Shown in pieces: positions 17,056 through 25,743 of a stretch of 64,000 nt of DNA (positions within the stretch are counted from its first letter, which is position 1; each line of letters begins with the position of its first letter). Source of the stretch: DASXUG01 sp036504995 (lineage in GTDB: Bacteria; Pseudomonadota; Gammaproteobacteria; Burkholderiales; Methylophilaceae); the NCBI GenBank assembly GCA_036504995.1, contig DASXUG010000010.1, forward strand, positions 1-64,000. Reading direction: 5' to 3'. A program made the position numbers and the translations under genes. Under the pieces are notes generated by a model, which did not search any database, was not told the origin of the DNA, and worked only from the letters and a program-made list of their open reading frames with translations.

Positions 17056-17286
17056 ATGAGAGTTAAATTTCTATGTGTTTCTATAATTCTGGTAGCTATT
17101 TTATCTGGCTGCGTTGTCGAGCAACCTAGATATGCTTACACAAGACCTATTGCGCCTCCGCCTCAAGTAGTCTATGTTCAGCCAGCCTACCCAAGGCCAG
17201 CGATCGGTTTTGAATGGTCATATCACCCACATTATGGCTGGGGCTGGTATCACCCAGAAAGAGGCTGGCATCGAGGATGGCGTTGA
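17056..17286 (+). CDS. Small lipoprotein, hypothetical
   Basis: The 76-residue protein has a lipoprotein signal (LVAILSGC, cysteine at residue 19) and a short mature part rich in Pro, Tyr, His and Trp, ending HPHYGWGWYHPERGWHRGWR. The Gly-Trp-His tail resembles those of small surface-attached or metal-interacting peptides, but no function is known. GTGAGG lies seven bases before the ATG. Confidence 0.7.
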   Translation: MRVKFLCVSIILVAILSGCVVEQPRYAYTRPIAPPPQVVYVQPAYPRPAIGFEWSYHPHYGWGWYHPERGWHRGWR

Positions 17287-17417
17287 TATAAACAGTATGC
17301 TTTGTGAGTGGTAATTAATAAATGTCAACGTGATAGACTATTGATCGTTATAAGCTTTTAGCAGTGTTGTTTTACAACCCCACTAACGGTGGTTAAATTA
17401 ACTAAGGAGATTTTGAA

Positions 17418-17615
17418 ATGAATAAATTATTATCAGTTTTATTAGCAACCGTGTTTTCAGCAGTTTCTTTATCAGCAATGGCAGCTGACCCAATGACAGA
17501 TGCTGCCAAGGCAGAAGCACCAAAAATCGTCAAACATAAACATCACCACCATCATCACGCTAAAAAAGCAGAAGCGGCGGCTCCAGCAGAGCCAGCACCA
17601 GCAGATGGTAAGTAA
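17418..17615 (+). CDS. Small histidine-rich exported protein
   Basis: The 65-residue protein has a signal peptide (cut after AMA, residue 22). Its mature part is about 43 residues with a KHKHHHHHHAKK cluster and an Ala/Pro/Glu tail. The histidine run could bind Ni, Zn or Cu in the periplasm. The nickel genes 3 kb upstream make a metal buffering role attractive, but this is inference. AAGGAG precedes the ATG and a strong terminator follows. Confidence 0.7.
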   Translation: MNKLLSVLLATVFSAVSLSAMAADPMTDAAKAEAPKIVKHKHHHHHHAKKAEAAAPAEPAPADGK

Positions 17616-17630
17616 TTAACTTAATTGACC

Positions 17631-17653
17631 AACCCGCCTAGGCGGGTTTTTTT
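17631..17653 (+). terminator. Rho-independent terminator
   Basis: AACCCGCC, TA, GGCGGGTT and a run of T follow the histidine-rich protein gene. Confidence 0.92.
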
Positions 17654-17698
17654 ACGTAAAAAATTTTTAGGGCAAAATTAGGACGCGAAAGGGGTAAA

Positions 17699-17735
17699 AC
17701 AAAAAAGACCTACAACCGCTAAGCTGTAAGTCTTT
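17699..17735 (-). terminator. Terminator of the tRNA-Pro transcript
   Basis: On the minus strand, AAAGACTTACA pairs with TGTAGGTCTTT (one mismatch) around a ten-base loop and runs into T residues, just downstream of the tRNA. Confidence 0.65.
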
Positions 17736-17743
17736 GATTTAAT

Positions 17744-17820
17744 TGGTCGGGACGGTGTGATTCGAACACACGACCCCTTGCACCCCATGCAAGTACGCTA
17801 CCAGGCTGCGCTACGCCCCG
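17744..17820 (-). tRNA. tRNA-Pro (GGG)
   Basis: A 77-base cloverleaf on the minus strand with encoded CCA. The anticodon loop reads ATGGGGT (anticodon GGG) between CTTGC and GCAAG, and the T arm reads GTGTG-TTCGAAT-CACAC. It is closely similar to bacterial tRNA-Pro. It follows the merR-like gene on the same strand but has its own -10 box. Confidence 0.96.
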
Positions 17821-17850
17821 AACCGTTGCTGTGTTAACAGCAAGCCTTGT

Positions 17851-17879
17851 ATTATAGCGTAAAAGCTCATGCTATGAAA
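17851..17879 (-). promoter_or_regulatory. Probable promoter of tRNA-Pro
   Basis: A perfect TATAAT (17851-17856) on the minus strand with a weak TTTCAT -35 box 17 bases upstream. A short palindrome TTGCTGT/ACAGCAA (17826-17843) lies in the leader between this and the tRNA. Confidence 0.5.
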
Positions 17880-18002
17880 CGGCTGTAAGTAAAACTGAGT
17901 GTGGTCAGCTGATTATTTAATAGATGCTGCGGGGCGTACTAAAAGCAATTTATACGTTGCTAAGCGCTAAATAACATTAGAAACCTAGGTTAATAAAACG
18001 CT

Positions 18003-18437
18003 TTAAACACTGAGTAATTTTAATACGGCTTGCAACTCTTGCTTTAGGTTTTGAAGATCTAAGCCTAGACCTTGCGATTGTTGCGCTTGGTCAACAATAT
18101 CTACATTGGTAGCTTTTGCGTCACTGACTTCACTTTGGGTAGATGTGTCAGTTTGCGTAGCTTGATCTTCTAAGCGGTTGCGGGCACCGCTAATGGTAAA
18201 GCCTTCATCATAGAGTAGCTCGCGTATGCGTCTAATCAACAGCACTTCGTGATGTTGGTAGTATCTACGATTACCACGGCGCTTTACGGGTTTGAGTTGA
18301 GTAAACTCTTGCTCCCAGTAGCGTAGCACGTGTGGCTTTACCCCGCAAAGCTCGCTCACTTCACCAATGGTAAAGTAGCGCTTTGCTGGGATAGGGGGTA
18401 GCTGTGGCTTAAGCGTTTGCTCCGCCATATGCTTCAT
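18003..18437 (-). CDS. MerR family transcriptional regulator
   Basis: The 144-residue protein has a MerR-type winged helix at about residues 20-90 (YFTIGEVSELCGVKPHVLRYWEQEF, then RRGNRRYYQHHEVLLI). The C-terminal Gln/Thr-rich tail has no metal-binding cysteines. A MerR gene directly after ihfA is a conserved arrangement in betaproteobacteria. It overlaps ihfA by 29 bases from the ATG at 18437; an internal ATG at 18428 would reduce the overlap. Target genes are not evident. Confidence 0.88.
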   Translation of the reverse strand: MKHMAEQTLKPQLPPIPAKRYFTIGEVSELCGVKPHVLRYWEQEFTQLKPVKRRGNRRYYQHHEVLLIRRIRELLYDEGFTISGARNRLEDQATQTDTSTQSEVSDAKATNVDIVDQAQQSQGLGLDLQNLKQELQAVLKLLSV

Positions 18438-18711
18438 CTACCTTAGTTTTGAGTTTTTGGCTGGCGTGGAAAGTCACTACACGACGGGCAGTAATTGGTA
18501 TTTCTTCCCCTGTTTTTGGGTTACGGCCTGGGCGCTCTGATTTTTTGCGTAACTCAAAATTACCAAAGCCTGATAACTTAACGGTGTCACCTGACTCTAA
18601 TGCGGTACGAATTTCTTCAAAAAATGCTTCTACCATATCTTTGGCTTCACGTTTATTTAAACCAACTTGTTCAAATAAAAGTTCTGCCAGTTCTGCTTTT
18701 GTTAACGTCAT
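18409..18711 (-). CDS. ihfA: Integration host factor subunit alpha
   Basis: The 100-residue protein is full-length IHF-alpha, a DNA-bending nucleoid protein that acts as a heterodimer with IHF-beta. It starts MTLTKAELAELLFEQVGLNKREAK and carries the GFGNFELR core and the GRNPKTGE beta-arm tip with the intercalating proline. Its position directly after pheT is the classical one. It helps sigma-54 and other regulated promoters. Confidence 0.97.
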   Translation of the reverse strand: MTLTKAELAELLFEQVGLNKREAKDMVEAFFEEIRTALESGDTVKLSGFGNFELRKKSERPGRNPKTGEEIPITARRVVTFHASQKLKTKVDEAYGGANA

Positions 18712-18732
18712 CCCTATTTCTCCAACGATTTC

Positions 18733-21087
18733 TTATGTTCTTAATTCTGCGCCATGTTTTTGTGCAATCAAAGCAAGCAACTGCGCCATGATTGTGTCGG
18801 CTTCTGTGTCAGTCAAAGTTTTTTGAGTATCTTGCATAAGCACCAGAAATGCAAGGCTTTTTTTGTTTTCAGCGATGCCTTTACCCCGATATACGTCAAA
18901 CAACGCAATCTCAGTGACATATTCAATTTTAGCTTGCTGCATGGTGGATAAAACAGCTTGTACACTCAACGCATCATCTACCAGCACAGCTAAATCACGA
19001 CGCGCAGGCGGAAATTTAGCAATTTCTTGATATTTTGCCACCTGACCTTGCAAGAGTGGCGCTACGTCCAACTCGAACAAAATTGCACTGCGTGCTAATT
19101 GGTAATGTTGCTGCCATTTTGGATGTAGCTTACCGATAAAGCCAATCGCTTTACCGTTCAACATCACTTGCGCTGATTGGCCTGGATGTAACGCAGGATG
19201 TGTCGCTGCAACATATTGCGCGCGACCATTAGTCAGCACGTCCACATCAGCTTTAACATCATAAAAATCAACATTACGCGCAACATCTGCCCATTGCTCA
19301 GGCATTACATCGCCGTAAGCTAGCCCTGAAATGCGTGTAGTTTCTGTAAATTCGGCCCCATTTTTTGAATAGCTTGCTCCAATCTCAAAAATACGTACGC
19401 GTTCTTGCTTGCGGTTAAGATTATACACCAAGGTGTCTAGTAGCCCACCCCATAAACCGGAACGCATGACACTCATATTGCTGGCTATCGGGTTTTTAAG
19501 CGCAATGGCGTCTTGATTACCTAGTAGGTCTGTTTCCCAGCTAGTATCAACAAAGCTGTAGTTAACAACTTCTTGGTAGCCATTGGCTGAAAGCGCATCG
19601 CGCAGTATGGCGCGATTAAGCGTTTTCTCTGAGCTTGGCAACATCATCAAATCTGCTTGCGGGGCAATGGCAGGAATATTGTCGTAGCCATGCAAGCGCG
19701 CGATTTCCTCGATCAAGTCCTCTTCAATTTCAATATCAAAGCGGTAACTTGGGGGTGTTACAGTAAACACGCCTGCTTGTACTTGATAAGCAAATCCTAA
19801 CTGATTGAGCAGACCTACCACCACAGCCTCATCGAGTGAGATACCTAACACTGAAACCAGCTTAGCTAAACGTAAAATAACTGGTTTACGGCTTGGCAGC
19901 GTCGACATTACTTCTGTGACTGGCCCTGCTTGACCACCACAAATTTGCAAAATAAGTGTCGTCGCGCGCGCTAATGCATTTAGAGTGTTGCCATAATCTA
20001 CCCCACGCTCAAAGCGATATGAGGAGTCTGTGCTTAAACCAAAGCGACGCGCTTTACCAGCGATGGCATCAGGCGTGAAAAACGCGCTTTCCAAGAATAT
20101 ATCCGTAGTGTCATCGGATACTGAGGTAGAAGCGCCACCCATGACGCCAGCAAAAGCAATGGCGCCGCTATTGTCGGCAATCACTACCATGTCTGGGTGT
20201 AATTTTATTTCTTGTTGATTCAACAACGTAATCACCTCGTCTGTTTTTGCCAAGCGCACGGTGACATCACCTTGCAATTTGTTAGCATCAAACGCGTGTA
20301 GAGGCTGACCCATTTCAAGCAACACATAGTTGGTAATATCGACAATCGCGCTAATACTGCGTACACCGCTACGCTCGATACAACGCACTAACCAGTCAGG
20401 TGTTTTTGCTTGCGCGTTTACGCCTTGAATCATACGGCCCGCATAACGTGGACATTCATTATTTGCTTGTACATTGACCGTTTTGCTGGCCTGTGAAGTG
20501 GCTGGAACCACGTCGATCTTAGGTAAATCTAGCGGCGCACCTGTCAAGGCTGAAACTTCACGGGCAATACCGACAAGGCTTAAACAGTCGCTACGGTTTG
20601 GGGTCAGTTTTAAGGTAAATAGTTGGTCATCTAAATCAAAATATTCACGTATATCTTGCCCAACTACAGCATCCGCTGGCAATTCTAGCAAGCCAGCACT
20701 TTCAGTCGCCAAACCTAATTCTTTTTCTGAGCACATCATGCCGAAAGAAGGTACACCACGCACCTTTGCTTCTTTAATAGCGATACCAGGCAAAGCTGCA
20801 CCGACTAAAGCACAAGGAGCCTTTAAGCCTGCGCGCGCATTGCTAGCACCACAAACAATCTGTAAGGGTTCTGCCGCACCTACATCCACCTTGCACACTT
20901 GCAGGCGATCAGCATCGGGGTGTTTTTCAGCACTTAAAATTTGCGCAATGACCACTTTAGTGAAGGCAACACCTACTGGGTCTAAACCTTCCACCTCGAG
21001 TCCAGACATGGTTAAAGCATGACTCAACTGTTCAGTAGTCAGGCTAGTGTTTACATATTGGCGTAACCAATTTTCAGAAAATTGCAT
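18733..21087 (-). CDS. pheT: Phenylalanyl-tRNA synthetase beta subunit
   Basis: The 784-residue protein is the large subunit of the alpha2-beta2 PheRS. It has the EMAP/OB-type tRNA-binding domain (about residues 40-150), the B3/B4 editing domain in the centre and B5 (about 400-475), and a C-terminal ferredoxin-fold anticodon-binding domain (FPPARRDLAVLVDD, about 694-707). Length is normal for the family. It starts 67 bases after pheS and belongs to the same operon. Confidence 0.97.
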   Translation of the reverse strand: MQFSENWLRQYVNTSLTTEQLSHALTMSGLEVEGLDPVGVAFTKVVIAQILSAEKHPDADRLQVCKVDVGAAEPLQIVCGASNARAGLKAPCALVGAALPGIAIKEAKVRGVPSFGMMCSEKELGLATESAGLLELPADAVVGQDIREYFDLDDQLFTLKLTPNRSDCLSLVGIAREVSALTGAPLDLPKIDVVPATSQASKTVNVQANNECPRYAGRMIQGVNAQAKTPDWLVRCIERSGVRSISAIVDITNYVLLEMGQPLHAFDANKLQGDVTVRLAKTDEVITLLNQQEIKLHPDMVVIADNSGAIAFAGVMGGASTSVSDDTTDIFLESAFFTPDAIAGKARRFGLSTDSSYRFERGVDYGNTLNALARATTLILQICGGQAGPVTEVMSTLPSRKPVILRLAKLVSVLGISLDEAVVVGLLNQLGFAYQVQAGVFTVTPPSYRFDIEIEEDLIEEIARLHGYDNIPAIAPQADLMMLPSSEKTLNRAILRDALSANGYQEVVNYSFVDTSWETDLLGNQDAIALKNPIASNMSVMRSGLWGGLLDTLVYNLNRKQERVRIFEIGASYSKNGAEFTETTRISGLAYGDVMPEQWADVARNVDFYDVKADVDVLTNGRAQYVAATHPALHPGQSAQVMLNGKAIGFIGKLHPKWQQHYQLARSAILFELDVAPLLQGQVAKYQEIAKFPPARRDLAVLVDDALSVQAVLSTMQQAKIEYVTEIALFDVYRGKGIAENKKSLAFLVLMQDTQKTLTDTEADTIMAQLLALIAQKHGAELRT

Positions 21088-21154
21088 AGATGATCTTTAT
21101 AAATTACTTACTAAACTATTTGAAAAAACGTCAATCAGTCAAACTCTACACGGT

Positions 21155-22180
21155 CTAATTAAATTGCTTCAAAAATCGTAGGTCGTTTTCGAAAAACAGG
21201 CGTAAATCATTGACGCCATAACGCAACATGGTGAGGCGTTCTACGCCAAGACCAAAGGCAAAACCACGATACTTTTCGCTATCAATGCCTACGTGCTTAA
21301 ACACTTCAGGATGCACCATACCGCAACCACCAATTTCTAACCAACCCCCATTCCAACTCATGTCCATCTCTGCTGAGGGTTCAGTAAATGGAAAAAATGA
21401 TGGACGGAAGCGCACTTCTAAATCATCACGTTCAAAAAAACGCTGCAAAAAATCTTGCACCACGCCTTTTAAATTGGCAAAGCTGATATTTTCATCCACC
21501 CATAAACCTTCCACTTGGTGGAACATGGGTGAGTGTGTTGCATCTGAATCCACACGGTATACACGACCTGGTGCAATAATTTTAAGTGGTGGACCACTTT
21601 TATCCTTCATCGCATCTTGCATGTAATGCACTTGCACAGGCGATGTATGGGTGCGCAACACGTGATTCATACTGCCATCGGCAGCATCTACATAAAAAGT
21701 ATCGTGCATAGCACGTGCAGGGTGATTTTCTGGGATGTTCAGCGCAGTAAAATTATAAAAATCCGACTCAATTTCAGGGCCTTCTGCCACCTCAAAGCCT
21801 ATCGAATGAAACAACTCTTCAATACGTGCCAAGGTCAATGAAACAGGATGTAAACCACCTTGACCATGACTACGCGCTGGTAAGGTCACATCTAACGACT
21901 CACTGGCCAACTGTTGTTCTTGCTCTGCCAATAAGATGGCATCGCGACGTTCTTTTAAAGCAGCTTCTACCGCTTGCTTCACTACATTGATCGCAGCGCC
22001 TGCTGCTGGGCGCTCTTCAGCGCTTAACTTGCCTAAGCCTTTGAGTGCTTCAGTCAAGACACCGCTTTTACCTAAGTATTTGGCTTTGGCTTGCTCTAAA
22101 TCGTTCACTGTTGCGGCGGCGGCAAAGTCACGCTGCGCTTCAGGAATATATTGCTCTAATGAGGGGGTGGAATTTTGCAT
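21155..22180 (-). CDS. pheS: Phenylalanyl-tRNA synthetase alpha subunit
   Basis: The 341-residue catalytic subunit of PheRS has an N-terminal coiled coil (about residues 1-90) and a class II aminoacylation core with motif 2 (HQVEGLWVDE and FRPSFFPFTEPSAE) and motif 3 (GLGVERLTMLRYG). The ATG at 22180 fits the family start (MQNSTPSLEQ); an in-frame extension of 22 codons upstream runs through the promoter and is not credible. It is preceded by a terminator after rplT and by a -10 element. Confidence 0.96.
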   Translation of the reverse strand: MQNSTPSLEQYIPEAQRDFAAAATVNDLEQAKAKYLGKSGVLTEALKGLGKLSAEERPAAGAAINVVKQAVEAALKERRDAILLAEQEQQLASESLDVTLPARSHGQGGLHPVSLTLARIEELFHSIGFEVAEGPEIESDFYNFTALNIPENHPARAMHDTFYVDAADGSMNHVLRTHTSPVQVHYMQDAMKDKSGPPLKIIAPGRVYRVDSDATHSPMFHQVEGLWVDENISFANLKGVVQDFLQRFFERDDLEVRFRPSFFPFTEPSAEMDMSWNGGWLEIGGCGMVHPEVFKHVGIDSEKYRGFAFGLGVERLTMLRYGVNDLRLFFENDLRFLKQFN

Positions 22181-22211
22181 GTTCAATTTGTTATGAGCTT
22201 TTAATGTACGA

Positions 22212-22217
22212 ATTATA
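22212..22217 (-). promoter_or_regulatory. -10 element of a probable pheST-ihfA promoter
   Basis: A perfect TATAAT on the minus strand lies about 30 bases before pheS and after the terminator at 22287-22317. No good -35 is seen at 17 bases. It would give pheS its own transcript. Confidence 0.45.
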
Positions 22218-22286
22218 TACAAGTAGTGTGACCATTTGATGCACACTCACATTAGGTTATCTTTATTAAGACACCTCAAACCACCA

Positions 22287-22317
22287 TAAAAAAAGGAGGC
22301 ACTCGGCCTCCTTTTTA
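22287..22317 (-). terminator. Terminator after rplT (possible attenuator of pheST)
   Basis: AAAAAGGAGGC and GCCTCCTTTTT form a strong stem with a short loop and T run on the minus strand, between rplT and pheS. In E. coli, pheST is attenuated through a Phe-rich leader peptide. No such peptide is seen here, so simple termination is more likely. Confidence 0.85.
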
Positions 22318-22328
22318 TTTGCGCTTAA

Positions 22329-22691
22329 TTAAGCTGCTGCAAGGCCAGTTTTTGCTAATTCAACAAACTTAGCAAAAGCCGGTTTATCAAATACAGCTAA
22401 ATCAGCCAATACTTTACGATCCACTTCAATCGTAGCTTTTTTCAAGCCATTCATGAAACGGCTGTAAGTCAAACCACACTCACGTGCGCCAGCATTGATA
22501 CGCGCAATCCACAATGTGCGGAATTGACGTTTTCTTTGACGACGGTCACGATAAGCATATTGACCAGCTTTCATTACCGCTTGCTTAGCAATACGGTAAA
22601 CGTTTTTACGACGACCACGGTAACCCTTGGCGGCGTTTAAAACTTTTTTATGACGTGCACGAGCAATGACACCACGTTTAACTCTAGGCAT
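22329..22691 (-). CDS. rplT: 50S ribosomal protein L20
   Basis: The 120-residue protein is a full-length L20 (MPRVKRGVIARARHKKVLN start, then the basic RGRRKNVYRIAKQAVMKAGQYAYRDRR helix and the C-terminal RFMNGLKKA domain). It is an early 23S rRNA-binding protein, and in many bacteria represses its own operon. It follows rpmI by 12 bases in the conserved infC-rpmI-rplT order. Confidence 0.98.
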   Translation of the reverse strand: MPRVKRGVIARARHKKVLNAAKGYRGRRKNVYRIAKQAVMKAGQYAYRDRRQRKRQFRTLWIARINAGARECGLTYSRFMNGLKKATIEVDRKVLADLAVFDKPAFAKFVELAKTGLAAA

Positions 22692-22703
22692 AGTCTTCTC
22701 CTA

Positions 22704-22901
22704 TTATTGTGTTGGCATCATAGCGCGAACGCGCTTGACATCGGTTGCTGAAACGATCGCCGTGCCGCGTAATTTACGCTTTTGCTTGGTGGTCTTCTTG
22801 GTCAGGATATGGCGCAAATGTGAATGCGTACGCTTCACTTTGCCATTCCCTAAGAACTTAAAGCGCTTTTTAGCGCCGCTCTTGGTTTTCATCTTTGGCA
22901 T
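22704..22901 (-). CDS. rpmI: 50S ribosomal protein L35
   Basis: The 65-residue basic protein is L35, with the start MPKMKTKSGAKKRFKFLGNGKVKR and the HILTKKTTKQKRKLRG core. It binds 23S rRNA in the large subunit. It lies 134 bases after infC and directly before rplT. Confidence 0.98.
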   Translation of the reverse strand: MPKMKTKSGAKKRFKFLGNGKVKRTHSHLRHILTKKTTKQKRKLRGTAIVSATDVKRVRAMMPTQ

Positions 22902-23035
22902 TTTTTTCTCCTAATAAAACAACTAAAAAAGAGCGATCGGGCAACGCCAATTGGCCACGTCGCTACAGCTTGGTACTACACTTACAACTACTACAAACTA
23001 ACACTACTTAAACAAGTATTGCTTATACAATTAAT

Positions 23036-23560
23036 TTACTTAGCTTTCTTTTGCGGTGATAACACCATCACCATTTGTCGGCCTTCCATCTTAGGAAACT
23101 GCTCGACCACTGCATACTCTTGCAAATCTGCCTCAACACGTTTGAGTAGGGCTAAACCCAACTCTTGGTGGGTAATTTCACGACCTCTAAAACGCAAGGT
23201 AATTTTGGCTTTATCGCCGTCCTGCAAAAAGCGAATCAGGTTTTTCAACTTAACGTTGTAATCCCCATCATCAGTACCAGGACGGAATTTAATTTCCTTC
23301 ACTTGTACTTGTTTTTGCTTGAGTCGCGCTTCGTGCTGACGTTTACTTTCGGCATATTTAAACTTGCCGTAATCCATTAAACGACACACTGGTGGCGCAG
23401 CTTGCGGTGCAATTTCTACCAAATCAATGTCGATTTCTTCAGCTTTCGCTAAGGCTTCACTTAAACTAACAATGCCTAAGGGCTCACCCTCTACACCCAC
23501 TAAACGAATCTGTTGTGCTGTAATGTCACCATTGATTCTTACTTCTTTGTCTTGAGCTAT
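23036..23560 (-). CDS. infC: Translation initiation factor IF-3, with a non-canonical start codon
   Basis: IF-3 binds the 30S subunit, prevents subunit joining and rejects non-canonical start codons. The frame covers the N-domain (RINGDITAQQIRLVGVEGEPLGIV), the linker and the C-domain (FKYAESKRQ, IKFRPGTDDGDY, KAKITLRFRGRE, VVEQFPKMEGRQMVMVLSPQ). No ATG or TTG precedes the N-domain. The only start candidates are ATA at 23558-23560 or ATT at 23564-23566; a later GTG at 23500 would delete the N-domain. GGAG (23569-23572) stands eight bases before ATA but two before ATT, favouring ATA. Rare AUU/AUA/AUC starts are the known device by which IF-3 represses its own synthesis. Confidence 0.93.
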   Translation of the reverse strand: MAQDKEVRINGDITAQQIRLVGVEGEPLGIVSLSEALAKAEEIDIDLVEIAPQAAPPVCRLMDYGKFKYAESKRQHEARLKQKQVQVKEIKFRPGTDDGDYNVKLKNLIRFLQDGDKAKITLRFRGREITHQELGLALLKRVEADLQEYAVVEQFPKMEGRQMVMVLSPQKKAK

Positions 23561-23580
23561 CGCAATTTCTCCAAAAAATT

Positions 23581-23608
23581 AAAAAAGCGCTTAAAAAAAG
23601 CGCTTTTC
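23581..23608 (-). terminator. Hairpin between thrS and infC
   Basis: On the minus strand AAAAGCGC pairs with GCGCTTTT around a T-rich nine-base loop, followed by TTAATTTTTT. It could be a partial terminator in the thrS-infC spacer; read-through would be needed unless infC has its own promoter within thrS. Confidence 0.55.
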
Positions 23609-23658
23609 AAAAAACCGCCAATCTTTTTAATGGGTTATGTCCCCCTAGATTGCAGCGA

Positions 23659-25575
23659 TTATGTCGCACTACCTTTAGTTTGAATCTCGTTACGCAACAG
23701 GCTTATAAAGTCCGCAACAGGCATAGAACCTAGGTCTTCACCTTTTCTATTACGCACTGCCACTTGCCCACTTTGCATTTCTCGCTCACCCGCCACCAAT
23801 AAAAATGGTAGCTTCTGTAAGCTATGTTCGCGTATTTTATAGGTTATTTTCTCATTTCTCAAGTCCGATTCCACTCTGAAGCCATTTTTCTTCAGTTCCG
23901 CGACGACTTGCGTCACATATTCGGCTTGACTATCTGAGATATTAAACACCATAACTTGAACGGGTGCGAGCCATGCAGGCATAGCTCCTGCATAGTTTTC
24001 GATCAGAATGCCCAAGAAGCGTTCCATCGAACCAACGATAGCACGATGCAACATCACAGGGTGTTTACGGGTATTGTCTTCATCCACATATTCCGCACCC
24101 AAACGCTCAGGCAAATTAAAATCCAGCTGAATAGTACCGCATTGCCATAAGCGACCTAATGAGTCTTTAAGGGTAAATTCAATTTTCGGGCCATAAAATG
24201 CGCCTTCGCCTGGTTGCAAATCAAAGCTTAAATTATTTGAGTTTAGGGCAGAGGCTAAAGCGGTTTCTGCTTTATCCCATACTTCATCTGCACCCACACG
24301 CTTTTCTGGGCGAGTTGAGAGCTTCACCAGCACTTCAGCAAAACCAAAATCTTGGTAAACCGAATATAGCATTTTGATAAAGTCTGCGACTTCTGCTTCT
24401 ATTTGATTTTCAGTGCAGAAAATATGCGCATCATCTTGGGTAAAGCCGCGTACACGCATTAAGCCATGTAGAGAGCCAGACGGCTCGTTACGATGACATG
24501 AGCCAAACTCCGCCAAACGCAAAGGCAAATCACGATAACTATGTAAGCTATTGTTAAATATTTGCACATGACCTGGGCAGTTCATCGGCTTCACTGCGTA
24601 ATCGCGGCTTTCTGATGAGGTTGTGAACATGTTGTCACGGTAGTTTTGCCAGTGCCCTGATTTTTCCCACAAAGTTCTATCCATCACGGTTGGTGTGCGG
24701 ACTTCTTGGTAACCGTAAGCAACAAACTTAGCGCGCATGTATTGCTCAACCTCTTGCCAAATACTCCAGCCACGCGGATGCCAGAACACCATCCCTGGTG
24801 CATCGTCTTGCATATGGAAGAAATCTAGCTGTTTGCCCAATTTACGATGGTCGCGCTTTTCAGCTTCTTCCAACATATGCAGATAGGCTTCTAGTTCTTC
24901 TTTTTTGGCCCAAGCGGTACCGTAAACACGTTGCAGCATTTCATTGTTAGAGTCGCCACGCCAATATGCGCCTGCCAACTTCATCAGCTTAAAGGCTTTC
25001 AATTTGCCTGTAGATGGTACGTGCGGACCACGACACAGATCAGTAAAGTTGCCTTCAGTATATAAAGAAACTTCCTGATCGGCAGGAATCGAGGCGATAA
25101 TCTCCGCCTTGTAATGCTCGTTAATTGACTTAAAGTAAGCCACGGCGTCATCACGTGGCATGACTTTACGTGTCACTTGCTCATCTTTTTTGGCAAGTTC
25201 TACCATTTTCTTTTCAATAGCAATCAAATCATCTGGGGTGAATGGACGTTTATATGAAAAGTCATAGTAAAAACCATTCTCGATGACTGGACCGATGGTC
25301 ACTTGCGCATCAGGAAACAATTCTTTTACCGCATAAGCCAGCAAATGCGCAGTTGAATGGCGAATGACCTCAAGCCCTTCTGCATCACGCTCAGTGACAA
25401 TCGCTAAATCTACGTTTTCTGAAATCAGGTAAGAGGTATCAACCAAATGGCCATTCACTTTACCTGCCAAAGCGGCACGTGCAAGCCCCGCACCAATACT
25501 GGCGGCAACTTCGGCAATAGTTACTGGCGCATCAAAACTGCGTTCTGAGCCATCTGGCAAACGAATAATAGGCAT
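23659..25575 (-). CDS. thrS: Threonyl-tRNA synthetase
   Basis: The 638-residue class II synthetase charges tRNA-Thr. It has an N-terminal TGS domain (about residues 1-62), the editing domain with HSTAHLLAYAV (about 73-83, the zinc-like HxxxH pattern) and CRGPHVPSTG, a catalytic domain with motif 2 (FGSCHRNEPSGSLHGLMRVRGFTQDDAH) and motif 3, and the C-terminal anticodon-binding domain (PVQVMVFNIS to GEREMQSGQVAVRNRKGEDLG). The active-site zinc ligands C, H, H are present in MNCPGH and nearby. It heads the conserved thrS-infC-rpmI-rplT order. Confidence 0.98.
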   Translation of the reverse strand: MPIIRLPDGSERSFDAPVTIAEVAASIGAGLARAALAGKVNGHLVDTSYLISENVDLAIVTERDAEGLEVIRHSTAHLLAYAVKELFPDAQVTIGPVIENGFYYDFSYKRPFTPDDLIAIEKKMVELAKKDEQVTRKVMPRDDAVAYFKSINEHYKAEIIASIPADQEVSLYTEGNFTDLCRGPHVPSTGKLKAFKLMKLAGAYWRGDSNNEMLQRVYGTAWAKKEELEAYLHMLEEAEKRDHRKLGKQLDFFHMQDDAPGMVFWHPRGWSIWQEVEQYMRAKFVAYGYQEVRTPTVMDRTLWEKSGHWQNYRDNMFTTSSESRDYAVKPMNCPGHVQIFNNSLHSYRDLPLRLAEFGSCHRNEPSGSLHGLMRVRGFTQDDAHIFCTENQIEAEVADFIKMLYSVYQDFGFAEVLVKLSTRPEKRVGADEVWDKAETALASALNSNNLSFDLQPGEGAFYGPKIEFTLKDSLGRLWQCGTIQLDFNLPERLGAEYVDEDNTRKHPVMLHRAIVGSMERFLGILIENYAGAMPAWLAPVQVMVFNISDSQAEYVTQVVAELKKNGFRVESDLRNEKITYKIREHSLQKLPFLLVAGEREMQSGQVAVRNRKGEDLGSMPVADFISLLRNEIQTKGSAT

Positions 25576-25743
25576 AATCTCGATCTTTTAGGGCTGTTTT
25601 CAGCCAGCCACTGCATTATTTATTAGGTTAATGGGACAACTTTACGCATGTTAAATGCCTAGTGTTACCCTTTTAAAACAGAGGCGCATTTTGTCATAGA
25701 TGCCCTCTATCAGCAAGGTTAAGCGGCAAGAAAAGGTAGCGAT

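Noticed and set aside
20474..21022. A 182-codon plus-strand open frame within pheT
   Set aside because: Opposite to conserved PheT sequence; no independent support.
22181..22246. 22-codon extension of PheS
   Set aside because: It runs through the -10 element and has no family similarity.
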